A DNA stretch of 64,000 bases from contig CAJUCE010000015.1 in the NCBI GenBank assembly GCA_910584865.1, forward strand, positions 1 to 64,000, written 5' to 3'. Both the position numbers and the translations under genes were made by a program. Shown in pieces: positions 7,953 through 16,501 of this stretch. Each line of letters starts with the position of its first letter. The stretch's first letter is position 1. This DNA is from an uncultured Acetatifactor sp. (lineage in GTDB: Bacteria > Bacillota > Clostridia > Lachnospirales > Lachnospiraceae). Under the pieces are notes generated by a model. That model was given only the letters and a program-made list of their open reading frames with translations. It did no database searches and was not told the DNA's origin.

Positions 7953-9743
7953 ATGCCTTCACAGGATGATAATCTGGATGAACTTTTAAATAACATATCC
8001 GATGAAGACGAGGTAATCGGAGAGGGAGCCGAATCCGGACAGGCGCCGGATCTGGGCGCGCTTGCGGAAATGTCGGAAGAAGAAATCGAAAGACTCCTGT
8101 CTGCAGGAGGGGCCGGACAGAGCCCGCAGCCCGGGGAGGCAGCAAAGGAGGTTACGGATATTTCCGGGGAGAGTGGAAGCAGCTTCCAAAAGGCTGGTAG
8201 CAGCGATTTGCAGGAGATAGAGGAGTTGCTGCAAAAAGCTGATCAAAAGGAAGTTTTAGAGGGAGCGGATGTCGGGTTAGAGAGTGAGGATCCGGCGGGA
8301 AAATTATTGGAAGAGATAGAGAGAGCTGGAGAGACAAGCGTGGCAGGAGAAGCATTGAACAGCAAACAGGAGAAAGACCTGGAGAAAAAGCGTCTGAAAG
8401 AAGAGAAAAAGGCGGCCAGAGAAGCGGCCAAGGCTGAAAAAAAGGAAAAGCGCCGGGCAAAAAAGGGTAAAAAGGAACAGCACCCTCAGACAGGGCAGGA
8501 GATATCCGGTGCCGGCCCGAAAGAGATCAAAGAGTATGATGTGGTGGCGGATCGGGATCTGCTGGACAATATTGTCACACAGGCCGGGAAGATAGAACGC
8601 AAAGAGTCTCCCCGGCAGGAGAGCGCCGGGGAGGCCGCGGATTTGATGGAAATAGCGGCGGCGCTGGAAGCGGAGCGGGATGTGGACCCCAGTCAGGAAG
8701 TGCCTTATGAGGAGGAATATGCGGCTGCGGATGTGTCGGATGCGGACTCCGGGATACTGGCTCTGGAACTGGATGAGGTAGACAATTATATTCCGGATAT
8801 CACTGCCAATGCCGAGAAGGAAGGCAAGGCGAAAAAGCAGGGGATGTTTTCCAGATTTTTCGCTTTTCTGATGGAAGAGGACGAAGAGCCGGAGAATGAG
8901 GATCTTCCTATTTCGGATGAAAATCAGGAAATTATCCGGGAGATGGATAAGGAAGAGGCGGAGAAGGCGAAAAAGAAAGTCCAGAAAAAGGTGCAGAAAA
9001 AGGAAAAGAAAAAGGCGGCGGAGAAGAAAAAGGAAAAGCCGCCTAAGAAGGCAAAACCGCCTAAGCCGAAGAAGGAGAAGAAGCCGAAGGAGGAAGAACC
9101 CTATTTGGGGAAAAAGCTTACCTTCAAAAAGATGCTGCCTATATTGCTGTTAGGCGTCACCGTGGGCGCGGCAACATTCCTTTTTGTATATTTGTCCGCG
9201 GATTATTCCAATAAGCAGATAGCGAAGGAGGCTTATGCGGCCGGAGACTATCAAACTTGCTATGTGAATCTCTACGGTAAAAAGCGGAATGAAGATGAAG
9301 AGATGATGTATGGCAAGTCGGAGAGCATTCTGTATATACAGATATGGTATGAGGAATATCTGAGGCTGGAAGAGGAAGGCGGGGGAGCGAAGGCGCTGGA
9401 CTGCCTGATCCGTGTGGTGAATGATTTCCCGGCTCTCTATGAGAATGCTTTCCGCTGGGGGGCAGAGACAGAGGTGAACCAGGTCTATACGCTCATGCTG
9501 GACGCGCTGAGCGGTAAATATGGAGTTTCTGAGACGCAGGCCAGAGAGATTGCGGCATTGAAAAGCGATATTGCCTACACAAGGGTGGTTATGGCGCTGG
9601 CCGGAGAGGGCGGCTTCGGGGAAGAAAACGGCATGGCTGATTCCGAGGGACAGCAGCCGTCCGAGGAGGATTCTCAGGAGACACAGCCGGATGAATTGCC
9701 GGAGGAGGCGGATCTGGAAGAGGGAGATTTCGTAGAGGATTGA
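7953..9743 (+). CDS. Lys/Glu-rich single-pass membrane protein of unknown function
   Basis: 596 residues, not assignable to a named family. The first 60 residues are acidic. Long Lys/Glu/Ala-rich charged segments (about 130-180 and 325-390) are probably extended or coiled coil. One clear membrane helix (about 394-416, MLPILLLGVTVGAATFLFVY) follows a very basic stretch, which predicts a cytoplasmic N-terminal half. The part after the helix (about 417-560) is helical and TPR-like (AYAAGDYQTCYVNLYG), and the tail is acidic. The start ATG has GGAGGAG seven bases upstream. hisH begins nine bases after its stop, so they may be co-transcribed. The layout resembles membrane scaffolds of Clostridia; no catalytic motif is visible. 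Confidence 0.8.
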   Translation: MPSQDDNLDELLNNISDEDEVIGEGAESGQAPDLGALAEMSEEEIERLLSAGGAGQSPQPGEAAKEVTDISGESGSSFQKAGSSDLQEIEELLQKADQKEVLEGADVGLESEDPAGKLLEEIERAGETSVAGEALNSKQEKDLEKKRLKEEKKAAREAAKAEKKEKRRAKKGKKEQHPQTGQEISGAGPKEIKEYDVVADRDLLDNIVTQAGKIERKESPRQESAGEAADLMEIAAALEAERDVDPSQEVPYEEEYAAADVSDADSGILALELDEVDNYIPDITANAEKEGKAKKQGMFSRFFAFLMEEDEEPENEDLPISDENQEIIREMDKEEAEKAKKKVQKKVQKKEKKKAAEKKKEKPPKKAKPPKPKKEKKPKEEEPYLGKKLTFKKMLPILLLGVTVGAATFLFVYLSADYSNKQIAKEAYAAGDYQTCYVNLYGKKRNEDEEMMYGKSESILYIQIWYEEYLRLEEEGGGAKALDCLIRVVNDFPALYENAFRWGAETEVNQVYTLMLDALSGKYGVSETQAREIAALKSDIAYTRVVMALAGEGGFGEENGMADSEGQQPSEEDSQETQPDELPEEADLEEGDFVED

Positions 9744-9752
9744 CGAAGATTA

Positions 9753-10391
9753 ATGATTGCAATAATTGATTATGATGCGGGAAATATTAAAAGTGTGGAG
9801 AAGGCGCTGCTGCACTTGGGGCAGGAGGCTGTGATTACCAGGGATGCAGAGAGGATTCTGAATGCGGACGGTGTGATTCTGCCCGGTGTGGGCGCTTTCG
9901 GAGATGCCATGGAGAAGCTCCATGCCTTTGGATTGGCTAAAGTCATCCGGGAGTGTGTAGATAAGGAAACTCCTTTTTTGGGTATTTGTCTGGGACTGCA
10001 GCTTTTGTTTGACAGCAGCGAGGAGAGCCCGGGGGTGGAAGGACTGCATATTTTGGAGGGCAGGATAGTAAGGATTCCTTCCGGTCCGGGATGGAAGGTG
10101 CCCCATATCGGCTGGAATGATCTGACATTCACGGGAAACTCTCGTGAGACGGGAAGAGGGCGTCTGTTTTGGGGGCTGGGGGAGAATCCCTATGTTTACT
10201 TTGTACATTCCTATTATCTGCAGGCAGCCGATGAGGCGATTGTCACGGCTGTCACGGAATATGGCGTAAGGATTCATGCCTCCGTAGAGAAGGGAAATGT
10301 GTTTGCCTGTCAGTTTCATCCGGAGAAAAGTTCGGATACAGGGATGAAGATATTGCAGAATTTCGTTGATTTTGTGACGGGAAAATCCTGA
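9753..10391 (+). CDS. hisH: Imidazole glycerol phosphate synthase, glutamine amidotransferase subunit
   Basis: 212-residue class I glutaminase that supplies ammonia to HisF in histidine synthesis (PRFAR to IGP and AICAR). Visible motifs are the N-terminal IIDYDAGNIKSV, the oxyanion strand PGVGAFGDAM, the nucleophile Cys79 in GICLGLQLL, and the His-Glu pair in CQFHPEKSS. The length is normal. hisF follows after 58 bp. Only these two histidine genes are present; hisA, hisI and others must be elsewhere. Confidence 0.97.
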   Translation: MIAIIDYDAGNIKSVEKALLHLGQEAVITRDAERILNADGVILPGVGAFGDAMEKLHAFGLAKVIRECVDKETPFLGICLGLQLLFDSSEESPGVEGLHILEGRIVRIPSGPGWKVPHIGWNDLTFTGNSRETGRGRLFWGLGENPYVYFVHSYYLQAADEAIVTAVTEYGVRIHASVEKGNVFACQFHPEKSSDTGMKILQNFVDFVTGKS

Positions 10392-10449
10392 CCGGAAGCG
10401 GACGGCGCGTGATGTCAGGCCATAAAGGATCTGGCATTTGGGAGGACGG

Positions 10450-11211
10450 ATGCATACGAAGAGAGTGATCCCCTGTCTGGATATCAAGGACGGGAGAGTG
10501 GTAAAAGGTGTCAATTTCATAAATCTGAGGGATGCCGGCGATCCGGCGGACGTGGCGTCGGCATATGATACGGCCGGGGCGGATGAAGTGGTATTCCTTG
10601 ATATAACGGCCACGTCGGACAGGCGTGCCACGCAGCTGGAGTGGGTAAGGCAGGTTGCCTCAAAGCTGTTTATTCCCTTTACGGTAGGGGGAGGGATCCG
10701 CACAGTGGAAGATTTCCGGGATATTTTGCGGGAAGGGGCGGACAAAATTGCCGTGAATTCCGCAGCGATCTGCCGTCCCCCCCTGATTAGCGAGGCAGCG
10801 GATAAATTCGGCAGCCAATGTGTAGTAGTGGCCATCGATGCCAAGCGGCGGGAAGACGGAAGCGGATGGAATATTTATAAAAACGGCGGCCGTGTGGATG
10901 TAGGGCTGGACGCGGTGGAGTGGGCTGTGCAGGCCGAGAGGCAGGGCGCGGGCGAGATTCTGCTGACCAGTATGGACAGGGACGGCACCAGGGCTGGATA
11001 TGATCTGGAGCTGACCAAAGCTGTGTCGGAGGCGGTGAAGATACCGGTGATCGCTTCCGGAGGTGCGGGAAAGCCGGAGCATTTCTACGAAGCCATGGCG
11101 CAGGCCGGGGCGGATGCGGTGCTGGCGGCCAGTCTGTTTCATTATAAGGAGCTGGAGATCAGACAGGTGAAGGAATATCTGCGGGAGAGGGGCGTCAGTG
11201 TGCGGCTGTGA
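10450..11211 (+). CDS. hisF: Imidazole glycerol phosphate synthase, cyclase subunit
   Basis: 253-residue (beta/alpha)8-barrel cyclase partner of HisH. The catalytic Asp residues lie in IPCLDIKDGRVVKG and in VVAIDAKRR. Phosphate-binding loops TVGGGIRT and IASGGAGK are intact. Start ATG 10450 with GGAGG just upstream; an in-frame TTG at 10438 is unlikely. It forms the ammonia-channelled IGP synthase with HisH and feeds the AICAR by-product into purine synthesis. Confidence 0.97.
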   Translation: MHTKRVIPCLDIKDGRVVKGVNFINLRDAGDPADVASAYDTAGADEVVFLDITATSDRRATQLEWVRQVASKLFIPFTVGGGIRTVEDFRDILREGADKIAVNSAAICRPPLISEAADKFGSQCVVVAIDAKRREDGSGWNIYKNGGRVDVGLDAVEWAVQAERQGAGEILLTSMDRDGTRAGYDLELTKAVSEAVKIPVIASGGAGKPEHFYEAMAQAGADAVLAASLFHYKELEIRQVKEYLRERGVSVRL

Positions 11212-11324
11212 CTTTTTATGGATAACAGGTCTGTGCGCTTCTGTAATGTATACGGAAAAAGGTAAGGGACTGCAAGCAGGGTATCGATCATACGCAGGAG
11301 AAAAGGAAAGGATGGACGCGGAAG

Positions 11325-11999
11325 ATGGGAATGATTGCAAATGACTGGCTGGGAGAGCTGGAAGACGAATTTCATAAGCCATATTACAAGTCATTGTTTG
11401 AATTTGTGAAGACAGAATATAATACAACGCAGGTATTTCCGCCTGCAGATGATATTTTCAACGCATTTCATCTGACGCCTTTGCATGACGTGAAGGTAGT
11501 CATTCTGGGACAGGATCCCTATCATGATGTGGGACAGGCTCACGGGCTGTGCTTTTCCGTGAAGCCGGATGTGCGGATTCCGCCCTCTCTGGTGAATATC
11601 TATAAGGAATTGCACGACGATCTGGGATGTTATATACCTAATAACGGCTATCTGGTCAAATGGGCAAAACAGGGGATATTGATGCTCAATACCGTTTTGA
11701 CCGTGCGGGCCCATATGGCTAATTCTCACCGGGGAAAGGGCTGGGAGGAATTTACGGATGCGGCTATCCGGGCTTTAAACATGCAGGAACGCCCGATCGT
11801 TTTCATCCTCTGGGGACGGCCCGCCCAGATGAAAAAGAAGATGCTGAATAATCCCAGACACCTGATTCTCCAGGCAGCGCATCCCAGTCCGCTGTCTGCT
11901 CATAACGGATTCTTCGGCAGCAGGCCCTTCAGCCAGACCAATCAGTTCCTGCAGGAGCACGGCCTGGAGCCCATCGACTGGCAGATTGAGAATATATAA
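11325..11999 (+). CDS. ung: Uracil-DNA glycosylase, family 1
   Basis: 224 residues; removes uracil from DNA as the first step of base excision repair. The water-activating Asp64 is in GQDPYHD, the uracil-binding region reads GLCFSV, and LLNTVLTVRAHMANSH and HPSPLSAHNGFFGSRPFS (His186) are canonical. The start is ATG 11325, with ATG 11331 two codons on as an alternative. It has its own upstream stretch (about 110 bp after hisF) with no clear terminator. Confidence 0.98.
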   Translation: MGMIANDWLGELEDEFHKPYYKSLFEFVKTEYNTTQVFPPADDIFNAFHLTPLHDVKVVILGQDPYHDVGQAHGLCFSVKPDVRIPPSLVNIYKELHDDLGCYIPNNGYLVKWAKQGILMLNTVLTVRAHMANSHRGKGWEEFTDAAIRALNMQERPIVFILWGRPAQMKKKMLNNPRHLILQAAHPSPLSAHNGFFGSRPFSQTNQFLQEHGLEPIDWQIENI

Positions 12000-12008
12000 T
12001 AACATCAA

Positions 12009-12062
12009 GACAGTTGCGGAACTGGCATTGTATGGGACAGCTGCGGAACTGGAATAGGAGAA
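12009..12062 (+). repeat. Direct repeats in the lysA leader copying the lysA 3' end
   Basis: GACAG(T/C)TGCGGAACTGG occurs at 12009-12025 and 12036-12052. The second copy continues into CGGAACTGGAATAGGAGAA (12044-12062), which is identical over 19 bases to 13345-13363 at the end of lysA, where it encodes the last codons, stop and the next gene's ribosome-binding site. It looks like a scar of a local duplication. Confidence 0.6.
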
Positions 12063-12071
12063 TTATAGTAT

Positions 12072-13358
12072 ATGGAAAAGAAGACTTTTGTCACAAAGGA
12101 AATGATGGACAAAGTCACGAAACAATACCCTACCCCCTTTCATATCTACGATGAGAGGGGGATTCGTGAGAATGCCAAAGCATTAAGGGAGGCCTTCTCC
12201 TGGAATCCGGGATATAAGGAGTATTTTGCGGTGAAGGCCACGCCCAACCCATTTCTGATCAAACTTTTGAAGGAATGCGGCTGCGGCTGCGATTGTTCTT
12301 CCTATACGGAGCTGATGTTGAGCTACGCTACGGGAGTGGAGGGGACGGATATTATGTTTTCCTCCAACGAAACGCCGGCGCAAGAGTACAGGTTGGCGGA
12401 GAAACTGGGTGCGACGATTAATTTGGACGATATCACGCATATTGATTTTCTGGAAAAAGTATTAGGATATCTGCCGAAGACATTAAGCTGCCGTTTCAAC
12501 CCGGGAGGATACTTTGCCCTGGGAACGGATATTATGGACAATCCGGGAGATGCGAAATACGGCTTTACGAGAGGGCAGATGTTTGAGGGATTTCGGATTT
12601 TGAAGGCAAAGGGAGTGGAGCATTTCGGGATTCACGCTTTTCTGGCCAGCAATACGGTAAGCAATGAATATTACCCTACATTGGCGAGACAATTGTTTCA
12701 GTTGGCGGCGGAGCTGCATGAGGAGACGGGGGCCCATATTGCCTTTGTAAATCTGTCTGGCGGTATCGGTATTCCATATCGTCCGGATCAGGAACCCAAC
12801 GACATTCGAAAAATTGGAGAAGGAGTGAGAGAGGCTTATGAGGAGATTCTCATACCCGCGGGAATGGACGACGTGGCTGTCTATACGGAGCTTGGACGCT
12901 ATATGACGGGGCCCTATGGCCATCTGGTCACCAAAGTGATTCACCAAAAACATACCCACAAGGAGTATCTGGGAGTGGATGCCTGTGCGGTGAATCTGAT
13001 GCGGCCCGCCATGTACGGCGCCTATCATCACATCACCGTATTGGGGAAGGAAGATGAGGAGGCTGACCATAAATATGACGTGGTAGGATCTCTGTGTGAA
13101 AACAATGATAAGTTTGCCATAGACAGAATGCTTCCGGAGGTGGAGATTGGGGATTATATCGTGATCCATGATACGGGAGCGCACGGTTTTTCCATGGGAT
13201 ACAATTATAACGGGAAGCTGAAATCCGCGGAGCTTCTGCTGCATGAAGACGGAAGCGTGGAGCTGATCCGCAGGGCGGAGACGCCGAAGGATTATTTCGC
13301 TACATTTGATTGCTTTGATATATATGACAGGCTGGTTTCCGAGACGGAACTGGAATAG
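12072..13358 (+). CDS. lysA: Diaminopimelate decarboxylase (fold III PLP decarboxylase)
   Basis: 428 residues. Converts meso-diaminopimelate to lysine with PLP. The alanine-racemase-like barrel carries the PLP Lys55 (YFAVKATPNP), the Gly-rich phosphate site (NLSGGIGIPY) and ELGRYMTGP. The C-terminal beta domain has SLCENNDKFA (the CESGD-like cysteine of the opposite subunit) and GAHGFSMGYNYN. The length matches LysA rather than ornithine or carboxynorspermidine decarboxylases, although a related D-amino-acid-type decarboxylase cannot be fully excluded. It is followed 14 bp later by an S66 carboxypeptidase gene, with a shared ribosome-binding region. The pairing suggests a peptidoglycan/DAP theme. 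Confidence 0.88.
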   Translation: MEKKTFVTKEMMDKVTKQYPTPFHIYDERGIRENAKALREAFSWNPGYKEYFAVKATPNPFLIKLLKECGCGCDCSSYTELMLSYATGVEGTDIMFSSNETPAQEYRLAEKLGATINLDDITHIDFLEKVLGYLPKTLSCRFNPGGYFALGTDIMDNPGDAKYGFTRGQMFEGFRILKAKGVEHFGIHAFLASNTVSNEYYPTLARQLFQLAAELHEETGAHIAFVNLSGGIGIPYRPDQEPNDIRKIGEGVREAYEEILIPAGMDDVAVYTELGRYMTGPYGHLVTKVIHQKHTHKEYLGVDACAVNLMRPAMYGAYHHITVLGKEDEEADHKYDVVGSLCENNDKFAIDRMLPEVEIGDYIVIHDTGAHGFSMGYNYNGKLKSAELLLHEDGSVELIRRAETPKDYFATFDCFDIYDRLVSETELE

Positions 13359-13372
13359 GAGAAAATAAAAAT

Positions 13373-14422
13373 ATGCGCTATCCTGATTTTTTGGCGAAGG
13401 GCGGTACGATTGGTTTTATTGCTCCATCTTTTGGCTGCGGGGAGGGAGATTACCGAACCGCTGTTTTTCAAAATGCATTGCAGAAATGGCAGGGAATGGG
13501 TTATCGGACCCTGCCAGGCCCCAACTGTTATGCCGCAGAGGGGATCGGTATCAGCAATACCCCGGAGAAATGCGGGCGGGAGGCCATGGAATTCTTTTTG
13601 TCGGATGAGACGGACTGTCTCATTTCCTGCGGCGGCGGTGAATTGATGTGTGAGATTTTGCCTTATGTGGACTTCAGAAAGCTGGCAGAGGCAAAACCCA
13701 AATGGTTTATGGGATATTCCGACAATACGAATCTGGTATATCTCCTGGCTACATTGGCGGACACGGCTTCTGTGTACGGACCCTGCGCAGGGACTTTCGG
13801 CATGGAGCCCTGGCATGCATCGCTGCATGATGCCTTCGGAATCCTGACCGGAGAGAAAGCCGTCGGGGGCAGGATTGCAGTCGGCGGTTATGAGGGATGG
13901 GAGGCGGAATCGCTGAAGGGGCCGGAGAATCCCCTGGCGCCCTACAATCTGACAATGGAACGCTGCCTCCATACCTATATCGGCAGAGAGCAGACATCAG
14001 ACGCCTCCTTACGGGGCAGGCTGCTGGGGGGATGTATGGATTGTCTGGTGAATCTGCTGGGGACCCGTTTTGACAAAACCGCAGATTTTGTGCAGCGCTA
14101 CCGGGAAGACGGCATTATCTGGTTTTTGGAGGCCTGCGATCTGAATGTCTTTTCTATTCGCCGGGCCATGTGGCAGATGGAAGAAGCAGGATGGCTGGAA
14201 CATGTGAGGGGATTTTTGTTCGGCCGGCCGATGAACGGTACGCCCATGATGAATCTGGATGCCCATGATGCAGTGATGGAAGTAGCGGGCCGCAAAGGGG
14301 TACCGGTGGTGCTGGATGTGGATCTGGGACATCTGCCGCCGATGATGCCGATGATTGTGGGCAGCTTGGCGGAAGTGACAGTGAATGGAAATGATATACG
14401 GATAGAAATGCAGTGCAAATAG
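13373..14422 (+). CDS. S66-family LD-carboxypeptidase-like peptidase (MccF/LdcA family)
   Basis: 349 residues. N-terminal domain begins GGTIGFIAPS. The nucleophile Ser116 is in the elbow GYSDNT. The catalytic Glu is in WFLEACD and the His in DVDLGHLPPMMPM, completing the Ser-Glu-His triad of family S66. Members trim the terminal D-Ala from murein tetrapeptides (LdcA) or cleave microcin C-like compounds (MccF); sequence alone does not decide. The N-terminal LISCGGGE resembles the S66 oxyanion region. It is probably co-transcribed with lysA. Confidence 0.9.
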   Translation: MRYPDFLAKGGTIGFIAPSFGCGEGDYRTAVFQNALQKWQGMGYRTLPGPNCYAAEGIGISNTPEKCGREAMEFFLSDETDCLISCGGGELMCEILPYVDFRKLAEAKPKWFMGYSDNTNLVYLLATLADTASVYGPCAGTFGMEPWHASLHDAFGILTGEKAVGGRIAVGGYEGWEAESLKGPENPLAPYNLTMERCLHTYIGREQTSDASLRGRLLGGCMDCLVNLLGTRFDKTADFVQRYREDGIIWFLEACDLNVFSIRRAMWQMEEAGWLEHVRGFLFGRPMNGTPMMNLDAHDAVMEVAGRKGVPVVLDVDLGHLPPMMPMIVGSLAEVTVNGNDIRIEMQCK

Positions 14423-14473
14423 CAGAAAATAGAAATTAAATAGAAATAAAATGCAAATATTCCGTATAAACTC

Positions 14474-14502
14474 TTGTCAAGAGCAGCTTTTTGTGTTATG
14501 AT
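14474..14502 (+). promoter_or_regulatory. Promoter of tRNA-Leu
   Basis: TTGTCA (14474-14479), a 17-bp spacer and TATGAT (14497-14502) place transcription start about 40 bp before the tRNA. Confidence 0.75.
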
Positions 14503-14548
14503 ATATTTCGTTGCGGGGATGTTGATATGAGTTATTCCGCAGTGAAAT

Positions 14549-14631
14549 GCCGGCGTGTCGGAATGGCAGACGAGGCAGACTCAAAATCTGTTGTGGGCAA
14601 CCACGTATGGGTTCAAGTCCCATCGCCGGCA
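14549..14631 (+). tRNA. tRNA-Leu (anticodon CAA)
   Basis: 83-nt tRNA with acceptor stem GCCGGCG/CGCCGGC plus discriminator A. The anticodon loop CTCAAAA gives anticodon CAA, reading UUG codons. A long class II variable arm (TTGTGGGCAACCAC) and the T-arm GGTTCAAGTCC are present. The 3' CCA is not encoded. Confidence 0.97.
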
Positions 14632-14635
14632 TCTT

Positions 14636-14682
14636 ACGGCGCGAAACCGAACTACAGAGGTTCAGGTTCCGCGCCGTTTTGA
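14636..14682 (+). terminator. Intrinsic terminator after tRNA-Leu
   Basis: ACGGCGCG pairs with CGCGCCGT across an imperfect inner stem (CCGAACT/AGGTTC) and is followed by TTTT, directly behind the tRNA. Confidence 0.75.
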
Positions 14683-14771
14683 TATCTTTCGCATTTCCGG
14701 GTAAAGAGTGTATAGAAGTTATTTCTGCATAATTCCGAATGAAAGGCGACAGGAAGAGATTGGAGAGCGGC

Positions 14772-15029
14772 ATGGATGAAGTTAAGATGATGGTTTCCTG
14801 TGTGGTGATAAAGGATAATCGCAAGATCGTAAGGGTATCCTTTCTGCGGGGCAGGGATTATGCGGAAGGGATTCTGCCGGACGGCATGATAGAACAGGCC
14901 AGCGGATTCAGTGATGAAGAGGTGCAGAAACTGGAGAATTACCTGCGGATGAACCGAAAGGAGATCCTGAACCAGGCGAAAGCGATCGATCCGCTCAGGA
15001 ACTGGCTGGGGGATTGGAATAAAGCATAA
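14772..15029 (+). CDS. Small conserved-looking protein of unknown function
   Basis: 85 residues from ATG 14772, chosen for the GGAGAG six bases upstream; an in-frame ATG at 14739 would add 11 residues but lacks a ribosome-binding site. The sequence is mixed alpha/beta with a DEEVQKLENYL helix near the C-terminus, and has no recognisable motif, signal peptide or membrane segment. It ends 14 bp before the aldolase-like gene, so the two probably form an operon. Confidence 0.7.
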   Translation: MDEVKMMVSCVVIKDNRKIVRVSFLRGRDYAEGILPDGMIEQASGFSDEEVQKLENYLRMNRKEILNQAKAIDPLRNWLGDWNKA

Positions 15030-15043
15030 GGGGAGAAAAGTAT

Positions 15044-16015
15044 ATGAAAGAAATCGCAAGTTTAATTGCATATCGTCCGGATGTGAAGGTGGTGGATGCT
15101 ACCATGCGGGACGGAGGGCTGGTAAATGATTTTTACTTCAGCGACGAATTTGTGAAAGCGCTGTATCTGGCGAATCTGCGGGCAGGCGTGGACTACATGG
15201 AATTCGGCTATAAGGCATCCAGGGAAATGTTCGATGCGGAGAAATTCGGAAAATGGAAGTTCTGTAAGGATGAACATATCCGGGAGATCGTAGGGGAGAA
15301 TGCCACAGATCTGAAGATCGCGGTGATGGCGGATGTTGGAAGATGCGAAAAATCAGAAATTCTCGAACGGAGCGACAGCCCCATTGACTTGATCCGGGTG
15401 GCTACCTATGTGCATACGATCCCAGGCGCGGTGGCCATGATCGAGGATGCGGCGAAGAAGGGATATGAAGTAAGCTGTAACATTATGGCGATTTCCAATG
15501 TACGGGAAGGCGAATTGAAGGCGGCATTGGATATTCTGGGTCAGACGCCAGCCGATGTTCTCTATATTGTAGACAGCTACGGCGCCATGTATCCGGAGCA
15601 GATTGCCCGTTTTGTGGATACTTATATGGAAGTGGCGGCAAAATACGGCAAAAAGGTGGGAATTCATGCCCATAATAATCTCCAGCTTGCCTTTGCAAAT
15701 ACCATAGAAGCCGTGGGAGACGGGGCGGACTGGCTGGACGCCACCTATGCTTCCATGGGACGGGGAGCCGGCAACTGCGCCATGGAGCTGCTGTTGGGAT
15801 TTTTGCACAATCCCAAATATAATGTATATCCTGCCATCAAATTTGTGGACAGCTATATGAACCGTCTGAGGGCGGAAGGAATAGTATGGGGATATGATCT
15901 GCAATATCTGATGACGGGGCTCCTGAATCAGCATCCAAGAGCGGCAATTCAGTTTACGAAGGAGAAACGCAGCGACTATACGGAATTTTACAGGGAAATG
16001 GTGGCCCAGGACTAA
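15044..16015 (+). CDS. HMGL-like aldolase-domain protein
   Basis: 323-residue TIM barrel of the HMG-CoA lyase/DmpG/isopropylmalate synthase superfamily. The metal-binding N-terminal signature reads VVDATMRDGG and the second metal site is GIHAHNN. The middle has IVDSYGAM, matching the (V/A)DSxG strand of DmpG-type 4-hydroxy-2-oxovalerate aldolases. The length lacks the C-terminal regulatory domain of IPMS or citramalate synthase. The partner acetaldehyde dehydrogenase of DmpFG is absent, so the substrate is unknown. Start ATG after AAGGGGAG. Confidence 0.88.
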   Translation: MKEIASLIAYRPDVKVVDATMRDGGLVNDFYFSDEFVKALYLANLRAGVDYMEFGYKASREMFDAEKFGKWKFCKDEHIREIVGENATDLKIAVMADVGRCEKSEILERSDSPIDLIRVATYVHTIPGAVAMIEDAAKKGYEVSCNIMAISNVREGELKAALDILGQTPADVLYIVDSYGAMYPEQIARFVDTYMEVAAKYGKKVGIHAHNNLQLAFANTIEAVGDGADWLDATYASMGRGAGNCAMELLLGFLHNPKYNVYPAIKFVDSYMNRLRAEGIVWGYDLQYLMTGLLNQHPRAAIQFTKEKRSDYTEFYREMVAQD

Positions 16016-16086
16016 ACGCGCATGCAGAGCGGGGAAAGGGATTCGGAGCGTAAGGAAGTGTTCTTAAAAAGGAGAGATGAATCAAA

Positions 16087-16467
16087 ATGGAAAAGAAAAG
16101 TTCCATGGAGGAAAAGCATTTCATAGAAGAGAATACGTATATCCGCGTAGATGACGAAACATTGAAGATGATTGACGAAAAGATGCCGCCGGAGGAAGAG
16201 CTGCAGGATCTGGCGGAATTTTTCAAGGTATTCGGAGACGCAACGCGGCTGAAGATATTATATGTGCTGCTGAGCAGCGAGATGTGCGTGTATGATATCG
16301 CTGCGGTTCTGGGGATGTCCCAATCGGCGATTTCCCACCAGCTGCGGGTATTGAAGCAGATGGATCTGGTGAAAAACCGCCGGGACGGCAAGATCATATT
16401 CTATTCTCCCGCAGACTCCCATATCGTCAATATATTGAGCCAGGGCCTTGATCACATTGAAGAATAG
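16087..16467 (+). CDS. ArsR/SmtB-family metal-sensing repressor with alpha5 zinc site
   Basis: 126 residues. Winged HTH with recognition helix in MSQSAISHQLRVLKQMDLV and wing NRRDGKIIFYSP. The C-terminal helix reads D-S-H-(10 residues)-H-I-E-E, spacing D, H+2, H+13, E+16, which is exactly the alpha5 site of SmtB/CzrA zinc sensors. The alpha3 Cys pair of CadC is incomplete (MCVYD). Such repressors normally sit beside a metal exporter, but none is adjacent, so the target is distal or autoregulatory. It ends six bases before the convergent DUF5050 gene and shares a terminator with it. Confidence 0.9.
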   Translation: MEKKSSMEEKHFIEENTYIRVDDETLKMIDEKMPPEEELQDLAEFFKVFGDATRLKILYVLLSSEMCVYDIAAVLGMSQSAISHQLRVLKQMDLVKNRRDGKIIFYSPADSHIVNILSQGLDHIEE

Positions 16468-16471
16468 GAAG

Positions 16472-16501
16472 TTCAGGTGGCAGCATCTTCTGCCGCCTGA
16501 A
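16472..16501. terminator. Bidirectional terminator between convergent genes
   Basis: A 12-bp stem with one wobble (TTCAGGTGGCAG, loop CATCTT, CTGCCGCCTGAA) is followed by ATTTCT on the plus strand. It is built from the last codons of the minus-strand DUF5050 gene and serves the ArsR gene at least. Confidence 0.6.

Noticed and set aside
8896..9153. Arg-rich 85-residue frame
   Set aside because: It is a shifted frame of the Lys/Glu-rich segment of the larger membrane protein; AAG/GAG-rich codons read as AGA/AGG.
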